A stretch of 64,000 nt of DNA from Sequoia sempervirens (GCA_007258455.2 VDFB02000003.1:40551986-40615985), one strand, 5' to 3'; counted from the stretch's first letter, positions 11,048 to 22,744 are shown. The notes: generated by a model not told the origin, from the sequence alone. Program-made: numbers and translations.

Positions 11048-11690
11048 TCAATCCCATCTTATAGTGTCAAAGCCTTTCAAAGATAAGATGAAGATTTCAA
11101 TGTGATTTTGATGAGTTGTAGACTTAGCCAAGATGTCATGAATGTAATATTTTAGGATCTTATGAATGAAGCCATGAAAGATAAGAGTCATCGCTTGTTG
11201 GTAAGTTACTCTAGCATTCTTTAACCCAAATAACATGACTACATAATAGAAGGTACCCCAAGGGGCAGTGAAGGTTGTCTTATATTGATTTTTTGGGTTA
11301 ATAGAAATTTGATTATAGCCCGAGAAGCCATCCATGAAGGATAATAAGGCATGGCCTGCAATGGAGTCCATAATCAAATCGATATTGGGAAATGAAAAAT
11401 CATCCTTAAGAGAGGCCTTGTTGGGATCATGAAAATATATACAAATACGAATAAGTCTATTAGGTTTATTAACGACGACTATATTTGATATCCAAGGTGA
11501 CTAGTCAATAGGATGGATAAAACTAGCCTTTTAAATCTTTTCTATCTCAATCTTGACTAATAAAGCAACCTTGGGATTAATTTTGCAGATATTTTGTTTA
11601 ATCAGCTTGGCATTGGGACATATAATGATATTATGAGCCACCACAAATTCATCAATACCGAGCATGTCCTCATATGACCAAGCAAAGATA
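11048..11690 (-). pseudogene. Gypsy reverse transcriptase
   Basis: RT copies element RNA into DNA. Visible blocks are WSYEDM (entry), LSFMDGFSGYNQI (motif with the first catalytic Asp), KTTFTAPWGTFYYVVMLFGL with LKNA-VTYQ, and YYIHDILAKS where the catalytic Y-x-D-D box should be. The third position of that box is His, so the polymerase is dead. The common MPFGL reads MLFGL. The part between entry and LSFMDG is interrupted by stops. Confidence 0.75.
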
Positions 11691-12519
11691 TTAGGATGAG
11701 AATGTAATAAATAAACATGTTTATATTCTTTTGAGAGACATTTTCCAATCTATCACCTTTTTTAGAAGATTTAGGATCCATGAGAACATCAAAAGTATCC
11801 ACTTTGAGGAGAGTACTATGGCCTTCAGGATGAGGCATAAAAACACTATCATCCACATTAGATAAAGAAGCCTTCTCATTGATACTCATAACATACTCTC
11901 CAAAATATGCATGTCTATTCAAGCAATATGGGAGTCGTTTATGGTGATAACAAGGTAAGTTAGAGTAGACACTTAAGAAGTCTTCTAGAGCTTCATCCAA
12001 AGAGAAAACATCTAGAGGAACATCCTTAGAGTCTACTTTACTTTCAATATATTCAAGATGAATCAATTTAAGAAGAGATTTGGTGGAGATCATGTTGACA
12101 TTCAACAATGGTTTCACCTTAGAATTTATGGGGTAGTATCCAAGTCCAATCTTAAAGTCATGCAGATCAATCTCTAAGGGGACTTTAATACCTTGTTCAT
12201 TATGCCCATAGCCTTTACCTCCATAACAGAATTTAGAAAATATATTGAATCCTGGTCTGTAACATGATTGCAATTCTTGAAATGAAGGGGGATTAGTGTA
12301 AAGAGCATAATCCATGCTATAAGTATCACACTTCTTCACAAAAACATAATCATCCTTCTTAACAAAAGTACAATCACCCTCTTCCTTAGTAGAAGTGTGA
12401 TCATTCTTTTCAGTGGAAGGAAAACCATCTATCTTCATAGAGGTGAAAGAGATCTTTGGAATGTCTAGGTGGATAGGATCTACTTTGTACTCCTCGATAT
12501 AGGATTCAATAAAGTTCAA
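11602..12519 (-). pseudogene. Gypsy linker region between protease and RT
   Basis: A 305-codon frame. The middle holds FCYGGKGYGHNEQGIKVPLE and FKIGLGY, corresponding to the G-rich -GKG-GK--QGI--P block found ahead of RT in Tat/Ogre elements. The last 40 codons of this frame are out of phase. In another frame the same DNA (about 11690-11600) reads IFAWSYEDMLGID and NIIICPNAKLIKQ, the standard entry to gypsy RT, so there is one frameshift near 11730. Confidence 0.65.
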
Positions 12520-12525
12520 AGATCC

Positions 12526-13611
12526 CTAATCATCACCAAGACATGCATTTGATTCAGAAGATGTAGAAAGGGTAGACTTAGGACCTTCTACTTTGAGAGG
12601 ATCTTCCTTAGGGACATCCATCTCAAGAGTATCCTTTGTAGCAGTTATTGCTGGAGTAGATGTCAATACATTAAAATATAATGAAGGGATAATATTTTTG
12701 AGAGTAGGAGCAATCGAGGTTTGACCAGTAGCCACCATTTCATATAAGTGTATAGAATCAAGGTTAGCATTGATTGTGATCACCTCATTATTAGTAGTAA
12801 ACATCATAAAACAATGTAAGGTAGAAGTAATTTCTCCCAAAGCATGAATCCATAGTCTTCCCAAGAGAATATTATATGGTAGTGGTCCTGACATAACATA
12901 TACTAGGGTGGGTATGGTAATAGGTCCCAACCTTAGAGGCAAGATTACCATATCTAAGGCTTGTCGACTAACACTATTTAATCTATGAATATACAAAGAA
13001 GAAGCAGTAAGGGAACCTAAATCAACTTTGATTTTAGGAAAAAATTCAATGTTACATACATTGAGAGACAAATATGTATCAATGAGAGCACGTCTAATGC
13101 CAATATTATTAATGTAAACTATTACCATTAAAGGATCCAATTTCTTTTGTAATCTCGGAGGCAAGAGTTCATGTGGATGGAATGTAATATTCAGCGAATC
13201 CACACGAATATGATCCATAAACACATTAACATCTATTAGCCTAGAGGAAGAAGGCAAGAGGATCTTTTGCAAGGCTTCCTGAAGCATACCTTGGTAAACT
13301 AGAGCAATTTGAAGCAAATCCCAAAGTGAGATCTTGGCGGGAGTAATGCGAAGTTGCTCGACATGATCATAAACATTAGGTGGCTTAGTTGCAGGTTTAG
13401 GTGCTTGAGGAAGACTTGGTTGAGAAGGAGGTAGAGAAGTAGGTTGATTAAGATTTTGTTGGTTCCTTCTAGTATTATTGGTATGGGCTACCACTCTATA
13501 GGAGGGAGCCTTAGATTGTATAAATCTCGTGTAAAGGTCTGACGTGTCACTTTCAATAGGGACCCCATGAATGAAATGAGTTATTTTAGGAGATGGGCTA
13601 GCCGAGGTCAT
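12526..13611 (-). pseudogene. Gypsy Gag C-terminus and aspartic protease
   Basis: An open frame of 361 codons. A Pro/Gln-rich segment (residues about 50-75) is followed by YDHVEQLRITPAKISLWDLL, a pattern typical of the region before the Tat/Ogre protease. Near residue 175, RRALIDTYLSLNVC takes the place of -R-L-D-G(A/S)S-N-: the catalytic Asp remains but the Gly-Ala/Ser is Tyr-Leu, so activity is unlikely. YNILLGRLWIHALGEITSTLH (residues about 250-270) matches the YN-ILGRPWLH-----PSTLH block. It is the longest uninterrupted frame of the relic. Confidence 0.75.
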
Positions 13612-15301
13612 GTAAATGACCAGTCTCTTAGGCCTTTGAGGGGTGAAAAATACTATGAATACATTTAGGAACTCTTCGACTTGTGAAGAAGAAGGTTGTT
13701 TGAAGTGAGCTATTTCTAGATTAAAACTGTGTAATTTTTTTGTATCAACGTTTTAGATCATACTCCATGATCCAACATCAGGATGACATGCAAGTAAAAA
13801 GGAGAGAGAGAGTGAAAGAATAAGGTAGCATACTCGAATATATAAATAGGTGAGGAGTTTGAGAGAGAAAGAGGTCAATAAGTCAATCTAGGCCAATAAA
13901 AGTGAAAAAAAAGTAGGGACGAGAATAAAACCTAACCCCTAATAATAGGGTGAAAATATAAAGAGAAAACAAAAATGCTAGTCTAACCAAGAGATAAAAG
14001 ACCATAAAATTAAATAAAAAACTAACTAACTAAATAAATAAAAACTAATTCTAAAACCAAAAATAAAAATAAAATAAAACAATTAAATAAATGAAATTTA
14101 AAACAACAAAATAATTTATAATAAGAGAAAATATTAAATTTTAGAGTAGAAGGAGATGCCTCTAAGAAATCATCTAGGGAATCATCCAACATATCAAAAT
14201 CCTGTTTAGAAAAAGCATTATCGAAAGCATTAAAAGTTTGAAGAAAGAGATCTGACATGATTTCATTCACGTCGAGTTCACCAAAAATATAGACGAAATT
14301 CACTACTCTCAAGATGACGGGTTCTTAAGGAAAAAATAGCCCTCGGTTACCTTAAGGGATCAAAGCTCAAGTGACGAGATAAAAAATGAAGACTATTTGC
14401 ACAACTTAATTGAATACATGCTAAACTACTAATGACAAGAATGATACATTAACTTAATTACATGAAAAAATAATAGAATTAAAATCTCTAATATATAGAA
14501 ATGGGGTGATCCCACAATAGTGGTTTACAATTTTTGGCCAAATTGGACACTGATTTTTTTTTTAACTAAATCTTCACATTCAAGCACCTATAGCGGTTAA
14601 ACCGTGAGGAATTTGAAGATGATGCAAACTAGAATCTTGTCACATTTTGTCTGTAGATTCTAAAAATATATTTTTTAAAATTTTTGGAATCAGATTGAAC
14701 TTCTTTTTCCATCTCCCACGAAAATTGGTTTTTTTTAAAAAACAACATTTTTAAAAAGTGACGCACACCATATAAGGCATAACTTTTTTTCCTTGAAAGA
14801 TAAAATTCTAATTCTTTCAATTTAGATTTGTAACTCCGATATCTAGTGCTTCCACTTGGTTAGATAGTTTTTTATTGAATATTTTTTCTTTAATCAAGTT
14901 TCAAAGTCAAATCAATTACAATTCAGACATACGCGACCGTATAACACATAACTTTTACTATATGTATCAATTTTTTTTTTTTTTTTGTCGGATCAAGGAC
15001 TCCAATATCTAGTGCACTCATATTTTTTTAATTTTTTTTTCATAATCTTCTATTTTTCCACATGTGCAGAACAAAGAGTTTTGTTTTTGGTGAAAAACCT
15101 ATATTTAATAAAACTTAAAAAACAAATAGATAATATAATCAAAACATATTAAAATTATATTCGTTGGATAGCTCATTTTGAGGGAAACCTAATACCAGTT
15201 GGGTTTTTAGGTCTCCTCCATTTTCATTCTCCAATCGAGCTTCAAAGTGCAAAATTCTGAGCAATTTTGGTGCCTGAGAGGATGTGGGTGAAAATAAGTG
15301 G
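13612..15301. other. Gag/leader remnant or unrelated DNA; no gene recognised
   Basis: Upstream of the gypsy relic on its own strand there is one acidic frame (14312-14022, DMLDDSLDDFLEA) without a known motif. AT-rich, homopolymer-rich DNA follows (T runs near 14550, 14970 and 15030). No LTR or primer-binding site could be fixed. Confidence 0.4.
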
Positions 15302-15417
15302 GTTCGGTCGAACAACTGTTCGATTGAATGGGGGTTCGACTGAACCCATTTAACATACAATAAAAAAATAGATTTGAATGGGGTTCGGTCGAACATTCTA
15401 AACATGTTCGGTCGAAC
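15302..15417. repeat. Cluster of GTTCGGTCGAAC palindromic motifs
   Basis: GTTCGGTCGAAC occurs at 15302, 15383 and 15406. Variants GTTCGATTGAA (15318) and GTTCGACTGAAC (15334) lie between them. Arms GTTCG/CGAAC pair across a 2-base centre. A related cluster is found at 41037-41151. Confidence 0.75.
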
Positions 15418-15538
15418 CCCCTCTATTAAAAAATAATTTTTAATATTAATATAAATATAAATGATATTCTTTTTAAATTATGGCTTGAGAGAGAGATATG
15501 GAGGGAGTGGGAGAGAAAGGGAGAGTGGGGGTAGGAGG

Positions 15539-16140
15539 NNNNNNNNNNNNNNNNNNNNNNNNNNNNNNNNNNNNNNNNNNNNNNNNNNNNNNNNNNNNNN
15601 NNNNNNNNNNNNNNNNNNNNNNNNNNNNNNNNNNNNNNNNNNNNNNNNNNNNNNNNNNNNNNNNNNNNNNNNNNNNNNNNNNNNNNNNNNNNNNNNNNNN
15701 NNNNNNNNNNNNNNNNNNNNNNNNNNNNNNNNNNNNNNNNNNNNNNNNNNNNNNNNNNNNNNNNNNNNNNNNNNNNNNNNNNNNNNNNNNNNNNNNNNNN
15801 NNNNNNNNNNNNNNNNNNNNNNNNNNNNNNNNNNNNNNNNNNNNNNNNNNNNNNNNNNNNNNNNNNNNNNNNNNNNNNNNNNNNNNNNNNNNNNNNNNNN
15901 NNNNNNNNNNNNNNNNNNNNNNNNNNNNNNNNNNNNNNNNNNNNNNNNNNNNNNNNNNNNNNNNNNNNNNNNNNNNNNNNNNNNNNNNNNNNNNNNNNNN
16001 NNNNNNNNNNNNNNNNNNNNNNNNNNNNNNNNNNNNNNNNNNNNNNNNNNNNNNNNNNNNNNNNNNNNNNNNNNNNNNNNNNNNNNNNNNNNNNNNNNNN
16101 NNNNNNNNNNNNNNNNNNNNNNNNNNNNNNNNNNNNNNNN
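15539..16140. other. Assembly gap (602 Ns)
   Basis: Unbroken run of N. The left edge enters purine-rich (GA/GGGAG) sequence. The right edge enters the 160-bp tandem repeat, which may be why the assembly failed here. Open frames spanning the Ns are artefacts. Confidence 0.99.
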
Positions 16141-16566
16141 ATGGAACAAATATAAGTTGTATATAATTGTATATAAGATTCTTGAACTTAAGAATTCCAT
16201 GGAACAAACATAAGTTGTATATAATCATAATTTAGGTAAAATGATTTTAAAAAACTTCACTAGGTTTCAAATAAGTATTGAAAGCATATATATGGGTTTA
16301 CATGCAACCAAAAAAAGTGAGATGATGCTATCAAAGATTCTTGAACTTAAGAATTTTCCATGGAACAAATATGTACATATAATTGTAATTTAGGAAAAAT
16401 GATTTTAAAAAAATTCACTACATTTCAAATAAGGATTGAAAGCATATATATGGGTTTACATGCAACCAAAAAAAGTGAGAGATGATGCTATCAAACATTC
16501 TTTGAACTTAAGAATTTTCCATGGAACAAATATGTACATATAATTGTAATTTACGCAAAATGATTT
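16141..16566. repeat. Tandem repeat, about 160-bp unit, at least 2.6 copies
   Basis: Copies begin at 16177, 16336 and 16496 with (G/C)ATTCTTGAACTTAAGAATT, itself an imperfect palindrome. A further partial copy touches the gap. The array lies just beyond the 3' end of the minus-strand ORF-A gene and could be a subterminal repeat block of that element. Confidence 0.85.
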
Positions 16567-16714
16567 ACAACTATGTACAAGCTACTATAAGTTCTCATTT
16601 GAACATGTATAGGGTTACAAGTGAACTTGAAAACCATGGATATAATCTAAGTCAAAGATTTTGGTTTAGCCCGCTCTTCAATAACATGTAGAATTTTTTG
16701 ATGATCATCACTAT

Positions 16715-17403
16715 CTAGTCTCCATTTTCTTCGCCACGTGCATGTGGAACTGCATGAAGATGTAGAGTGGTAGCAATTATTAATTGACTATATTGATATA
16801 CCTTGTTATCAGGTTGATAGTCAACAAAATGAATCCCATGCTGAACAACTTTGACTTGTTTTAGATATGTCCCTTGCACTACAACAGAACCTGCATGGTA
16901 AACATGAACCTAAGGTAAGACATATGAACGTGTGGAACATTTTCGTGCTCAAGGTTTGTACAATATATATTTAATGTTTATAATGTAATGTGCACATATG
17001 AATACAATGTATATAAAATTTTAAATTCAAACTCACCTGTGGGAAATGACATTCCATCACTTGTTTAAGGTTTTGTTAGCTTATTCCTCTCTTTTGTGCA
17101 ATGCAATAAATAATAGCTAACACCTTCGATGTTTCCAGGCTCTACTATGACTGCAAAAAAATCTCCTGTACACCAAATTTACACAAAAAAATTCTAAAAT
17201 TTTTAGAAATGTCTCTAAAGATCATTAACTAGATATATATAATATTTAAATTATTGAAAACTTACACATGTGTACCTTTTCTAACCAATCTTGAAATATG
17301 ATCATAATCAATTGAAATCAAAGGAATGTCTTTGTAATACTCCTCTGGCTAAGGAGTCGGAAGAGAAAGATAGGTCAAGGGCTTCTTCTGGTATTTCATA
17401 CGT
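16715..17403 (-). pseudogene. ORF-A C-terminal exons
   Basis: Three exons (17403-17276, 17165-17037, 16890-16715) with donors AAAAG|GTACAC and CACAG|GTGAGT and acceptors GTACAG|GAG and ATGCAG|GTT, all in phase. Visible blocks: MKYQKKPLTYLSLP, GDFFAVIVEPGNIEG, VVVQGTYLKQVKVV, VYQYSQLIIATTLHLH. A stop lies after LSLPTP and another after KLTKP. Agreement of splice sites and frame shows these belong to one gene with the exons beyond 21467. Confidence 0.65.
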
Positions 17404-18500
17404 TGAGATCGAATTAATTAAATAAGGGTAATATTAATTATTAAAATGCTAGATTAAATTATATTTAAATATTTAATTATTTAATTTATTTTTTTGAAAA
17501 AGTTATGAGTTTATTAAATGTTAATTAAATATTAAAATTGTGTTTATTATTTTAACTAATTATCTTGTTGAGGATAATTGTTAGAATAAATTATATAAAT
17601 TAATTAGATAATGTGCTTTGTAAATAAAAGTTGTAAAAAAAGCGAAAATTAAAACAAAAAAATATTGAAAATAGAAAAGTAAATAAATAAAAGAATGAAA
17701 AAGATGAAAGAACAAATGGGAATTGAGATTTAACGAAAAAACTTGCTTTTAAAAAATATAATTGCTTTTATTTATGATTTTTAGGAGCTTTTGAAAACAA
17801 TGGGTAATATCTTTTATTTTACTTTTAATTGAAAATTTGAGGGGGTTTTTGAGACAGAGAGAGGATTATTGAGAGAGGAGTTGCACAAGTGAATAGGGAG
17901 GTATTGACGAAATTTTCTGTAGTTTTTGAAGGGAAAATATTTTCATTAATTTGTTTTGAAAAAATCTTGGAGAGAGTCTTCGGAGTAAAGTTGGAGATTT
18001 GAGCACGGTATTCTGAAGAGGAGGCTACGAAGCAGAAACAACTTTTGCAAAATGACTGTTGGAATCAAACAAGCTTCATCAAAATATCAGCAGCGTAGGA
18101 CTCCAGGTTCATCTACTCCTTTCGTCTTCTGATTTTAAAATAAAACAGAAAAATAATTAGATTATTTGGTAAAAGAAAAATGAAACCTTAGAAAGAGAAA
18201 TTACTGAAAATTACTGTAGAAATTAAACAAATATTGTCTATAAAACTTTGCCCTATGAAGATTCTTTTGATTTAACTTTGAGAAAATAATGTTGTGTTTA
18301 TGAAAATAAACTATGCCTTAAATTGACTTTGTGTGTCTTTTGAAAATTTACATAGTTTCTATGAAGATAAACAATTAATCTTCCTATTTTGGATGGTGTT
18401 AAAATATATTTTTTTAATAGTCATAAACAGAGGTATACTGTAAAAAAATATGCTGTTCTGTATGTATACAGAAAACTGTGTTCTTTGTAATTGTATATAA

Positions 18501-18502
<2 letters not shown>

Positions 18503-18553
<51 letters not shown>
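18503..18553. repeat. (AT)n microsatellite
   Basis: About 25 uninterrupted AT units within the U3-like part of the LTR. Confidence 0.95.
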
Positions 18554-18556
<3 letters not shown>

Positions 18557-18754
18557 TTACAATATATATATTTAAAAATAAAGATATATTATTGGTTTTC
18601 GTGCAAATTAAAAAAAAAGGGGCCGAATAGGGCCGTCAAAATCCGTACCAGACGGATGGCTTTTTATTAATAATGATCTTCGTTTAAAAAAAAAAAAAAA
18701 AAATTATATAAATGAAATTTTATTAAATTTTTTTTATGGAATTTAAAAAGTAAA

Positions 18755-18905
18755 TGGGGAGGGAGAAGGGACGGCATCCCTCCCCCCTTCCCATTGGGCT
18801 GCGGACTGCACAGCAGTCCACACGGACTGCTGTGCGCAGCAGTCCGTATGGGCTGCTGCGTACAGCAGGCCGTGGGGACTGCTGCGCAGTCCCCAATATG
18901 GCAGG
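18755..18905. repeat. GC-rich imperfect palindrome
   Basis: Units of GGACTGCTGYG and its complement CGCAGCAGTCC alternate around a centre near 18843. Both strands therefore read almost the same peptide (RTAVRSSPYGLLRTA). The long inverted symmetry could form a hairpin. It lies about 350 bp upstream of the TATA box. Confidence 0.75.
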
Positions 18906-19249
18906 CAACCTTTGTTTTATTTTTTATTTTTTTTTAAATTTGTTTTAATTTAATTTAATTTAAATTTTATTGTGTGTTTCTTTATGTTTATATAATTCAG
19001 AAATTTGAATCTAAATTAATAAAATAAAGAGTTATTATATGTTTTAATTTTAAGAAATTAAATCAATCACTACATTAATATACTTAAAATATCCGTAGGA
19101 AATAGTGTTAAGAAATAAAATAAAAATACATGAGATGAACTCTTGATCCGTACGCGTATCCTTTTTTTTTGTCATAATTAAATGAACAGGTATATCCCGT
19201 GTACCAATTCCACACGGAAAACTGCCCCGCGTACGGAGTCACGCCAACC

Positions 19250-19260
19250 TATTTATAAAA
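19250..19260 (+). promoter_or_regulatory. TATA box of the 4.1-kb LTR
   Basis: TATTTATAAAA after a GC-richer stretch (GTACGGAGTCACG), as in an LTR promoter. It marks the plus strand as the element's sense strand. Confidence 0.55.
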
Positions 19261-21466
19261 CGAAATGCCGCCTCTCTTAATGTCAAACCTAAAGCTAAGT
19301 TAACGGAAAAAGTAAATATAAATATAGGGGAAGTTACTGGAAGACGATCAAATCAATTGGGGTAATATAAATTACGTTCAAATTTGCCTGTCTTCTAAAG
19401 AGAAGCGCTGCGAAGGATATTGGGGGTTTAAGTGTGTGCCAGTCTGTGCACACTGCGGCCGGCTGCGGCAGCCTTAAAGGCCGGCCTTCATTCATTTTAT
19501 TAAATTTTATTTTATTTTTTATATAATTTTTATTTATATACATAAATAAATATATATATATATATATTTGGTATATTTATATCCATATTTTATCTTATTA
19601 AAAATCTTAATTATAATATATTTATTTAAAAATGTAAATTTTGATTATTTTATTTAATATTATTTATTTCATAATGGTTTTATAATTATTTAGTTTAATG
19701 TTAATTTATTACATTTTAAAAATGTAATTCTTGCATTTTACTTAAAATAATTAATAATGTTTTTTTTAATAGGTAGTTATATATCTTTGAAGGCATTAGT
19801 TTATTTATTTTTATTTGGTTGAATAAACAATTTAAACATAAAATTTGTTTTTATTTTGTTGGTTGTGGATTATATCAAGTCAATTGTATTTGATTATAAT
19901 TGAAGTTTTGGAATCTTGTATTGATCAGTTATTAACTGGGGAAATTAATCGAATTATTTAATTGAGAGTGGAGTTAAATGGTGCAATTTTGCAAATTATA
20001 ATGCGAGTTCTCTTTTATGTTATGGTTTTATTGCAGGCAAGTAAATTACATGAATTTCGTCGAACATATTGTGTTTCGTTATATCGTTTATAATTGAAAT
20101 GTTTTATGCGAGCGAGTTAATTGTTCACTTCTGGTTAGGAAATCGTGTGATTTAGTTATTGTGTTTTTATTTTATAGTCGTAAACTTTTCTCGTCAATGT
20201 GGGAACCGTTGTTGTGAAACCTTGTTCTAGAGACTTATTATTTTAGAATGTTATTCTCGTCTTGTATTTTTGTGTTTAGAATACTACATGACCCTTGAAA
20301 TGTTTTCATGCATTAATAATCAATTTGTATATTATAATTTGACATCATTGAATGTTTAAGTTTTGAGTATTAGTTTATTGAGTAGTATTTGACTAGTGAT
20401 GAGGATTTGATATCTATTGTAAGTGCCTATACTAACTGTTTGTTTGTCGACCAAGAATGATGTGAAATCACTATTTTCTTTCATGGTGGATAGCTATAAT
20501 AAATATAAGTATATGTTTTATCGTGAGCTATCTAGCAAAAAGGGAATGTTGCTATGCCTTGTGACCTTTCTTGTGCAAGTATGAATAAACATTGGAGTAG
20601 GCTATGTTATTTTATTTTTGCAAGAATTTTCTTACCTAGTTCATCAGTCTTCGGCTTCACCTAAGTGGGTGGCAGCCGCCTAAGAAGCTGTCTGGGGTGA
20701 TGGACCCTAGAAAGGGTTGCATACCCACTCCTCTAGTTTGAAATTTTGTATGGGTCACATAATGCTTATGAATAGGGGATTGAGTTTAGCGTGTATTTGT
20801 GGTGTTGTGATACTTTTGTGTTGGGGTAGGTTACTCCTTGAAAGTCTGTGAGTGAACCCTTGGTTGGTCAGTCAATGAGTTGGAGCAGCTCAAGTTGTCG
20901 AACTACGGTGCCTCTGCGAATTATATACGTAGGCAAGGCCATCGAGTGATGAGCTCCCGAGGCATTAGGTCGGGCCCCTAGGACTGTTCTCCTGAGTCTT
21001 GTCTGAGTCTTGTCGTTTATTTTCGGTAACGTAAAAACTACCATTGATATATAGCTTCTCTTAGTGATCATGCGCTAACTACCTTTGATCTGATGTATGT
21101 GTCAAGTCATGTAGATCTTGCAGGTATAGGCATTGGGAGCAAGGACTTGTCAATAAAATGGAATGTAAGAGGTATGTTAAGTTGACCTAAGTGGACTCTA
21201 TTGCCAAAGTCAATAAATCACTTCTATCTTTTCTTGTAGCTTGTGTGATCATTGAATATAGCTATAAGTAGTGAATTGTGTTGTTGTTATCTTTGTTTCG
21301 TTGTTAGTTGTTTGTGAAGTAACCTTGCGTGCCCCAAAGAACTAAGTGTATTAATGTAATGTGTTATATGTTTATGGTTAATGTTTCTTGTATGCTCAAT
21401 TGTAATGTTTTAAAAAAAAATTATTTGCTTTGTCTGTGTTCTCTGGGTTGCATGACGGGCGTTACA

Positions 21467-21721
21467 GTCTTCAAATCTTTCTTCCTTGTTTTCATCATAT
21501 GTTTCTGAAACAACTAGTGGCACCGCATCCCATTTACCAACATATCCAAGTTCTTGATTGTTGCATGCATAATTAGAGTTTCCCTCAATGCACTCAGTGC
21601 AAAAACAAGAGTAATCCCTTGTGTCTAATATCCATCCATGGCAACTATCTGAACTCCTAACACAATGCAAAGATCTTGTTTTTCTACCCTCTTGCATCCA
21701 TGCATTGATCTTCTATCCACA
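21467..21721 (-). pseudogene. ORF-A Cys-rich exon, cut by the LTR insertion
   Basis: Encodes RSLHCVRSSDSCHGWIL, CFCTECIEGNSNYACNNQE and LGYVGKWDAVPL, with seven Cys in about 45 residues, likely metal-binding. A TAG sits near its start. The frame runs into the LTR end at 21466, and coding resumes on the far side at 17403. Confidence 0.6.
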
Positions 21722-21822
21722 CTAGATACATATGTACAACAAAACTTATGTGAACAAATATGTATATATATATTTAAATTTAAATAAATTCAAATTTTTG
21801 ATTATATGTAATTTATACATAC

Positions 21823-22617
21823 CCGATATCTCCCAAAACACTCTATGTGGAATGTGTCAGTTTGTTCTTGAAGATGTGCCAACCACATTTGATGCAAAGT
21901 GTTTCTTGCACCATTCAACATCATGTGCATTGTCTAGATGATCTTCTGGATAACTCATTTGATGCTTCTTAAAGCTCATTTTGATGCAAGCTCTTGCTCC
22001 ATCATGCTCACCCTTTCCATGCCCACTCTAAAAAACTCCAAACATGTGGTATTTTGTAGATTTTATGATATCTACAAAATGCATAGAATGGCCGTGAAGA
22101 TTTGAATTGTGCCGCATCCATCTGACCATACAAAATGATTTTCAAATTTTACACCCCTGCTTTCTCAAATTCTCAAAAAATATTGTAAAACAATGTTGGA
22201 CAAAAAGTGTGTCATGCTCTTTATCATCACTAATATAAAAGTGATATTCTTTCTTAATGGCTCGTTCTTCATCTGTACTCTCAACACCATCCAATTCTGA
22301 TTGTGCATGTCGATAACATACATGAACCATAATAGTGATCTGCTTTGAAAAGTAATACTCTGATTGAATCTCCTTTTGATGTACAAAGGAGTAATTTTTT
22401 GCAAAGTCAACTACTGATAGAACTGTTCCATGTGGGAAAGTATCTCTCAATGTTTGGAATTTTTGTGCTTGCCACTTAGCAAAAGGAATGATGTATGTAT
22501 GGTCGTATCAATTTTTGAAAATCTTCCATAAATTTTCCAATGGGAATCTCCTCTTCTACATAGTTCAACCTTGTGGATTCTTTCCCAAAATTTGTTTGCA
22601 ACTTTACATACTTGTAC
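21823..22617 (-). pseudogene. ORF-A core exon with possible catalytic residues
   Basis: Acceptor TTGACATAG|GTAC; donor CGG|GTATGT. Blocks in order: YKYVKLQTNFGKEST, WQAQKFQTLRDTFPHG, VVDFAKNY, ITIMVHVCYRH, HFYISDDKEHDT, VWSDGC, AQFKSSRPFYAFCRYH and SGHGKGEHDGARACIKMSF. Reading them needs three frame changes (near 22475, 22095 and 22020). The pattern Asp ... Asp ... Glu in predicted strand-like surroundings resembles RNase-H-fold transposases, but no structure was computed. Confidence 0.6.
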
Positions 22618-22744
22618 CTATGTCAATAAAATATGTGAATAACTAATAAATCACACTTGATCAATGAAACATTACATCAAAGAGAATCCAAATAACAATC
22701 TATGAGAAATTGAAACAAATAAACTTTCTAAAAATAATACTTAC

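Larger units (their letters stand above)
10020..13611 (-). mobile_element. Ty3/gypsy Tat/Ogre-like pol relic, truncated before integrase
   Basis: Read on the minus strand the order is end of Gag/protease (13611-12526), linker with a Gly-rich segment (12519-11750), reverse transcriptase (about 11680-11048), RNase H (10860-10280) and a second, divergent RNase H (10275-10020). Two RNase H domains in this order mark the Tat/Ogre branch of plant Ty3/gypsy elements. Integrase, both LTRs and most of gag are absent, and there are several frameshifts and stops. Key residues are lost in the protease and the RT. Confidence 0.8.
17404..21466 (+). mobile_element. Solo-LTR-like insertion, about 4.1 kb, inside ORF-A
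   Basis: The insertion interrupts an ORF-A exon exactly. It begins TGAGATCG and ends GGGCGTTACA, a common gypsy LTR end. No long open frame lies within. A TATA box at 19254 is followed by about 2.2 kb to the 3' end, fitting a U3 and a long R-U5. No primer-binding site follows the end, so it is not a 5' LTR. I found no clear 5-bp target duplication (TACGT left, GTCTT right). The end sequence, lack of ORFs and TATA position resemble the larger LTR at 30491-35312 on the other strand, suggesting one family. Confidence 0.65.

Noticed and set aside
15461..16228. Open frames of 222-251 codons on both strands
   Set aside because: They consist almost entirely of Ns from the assembly gap.
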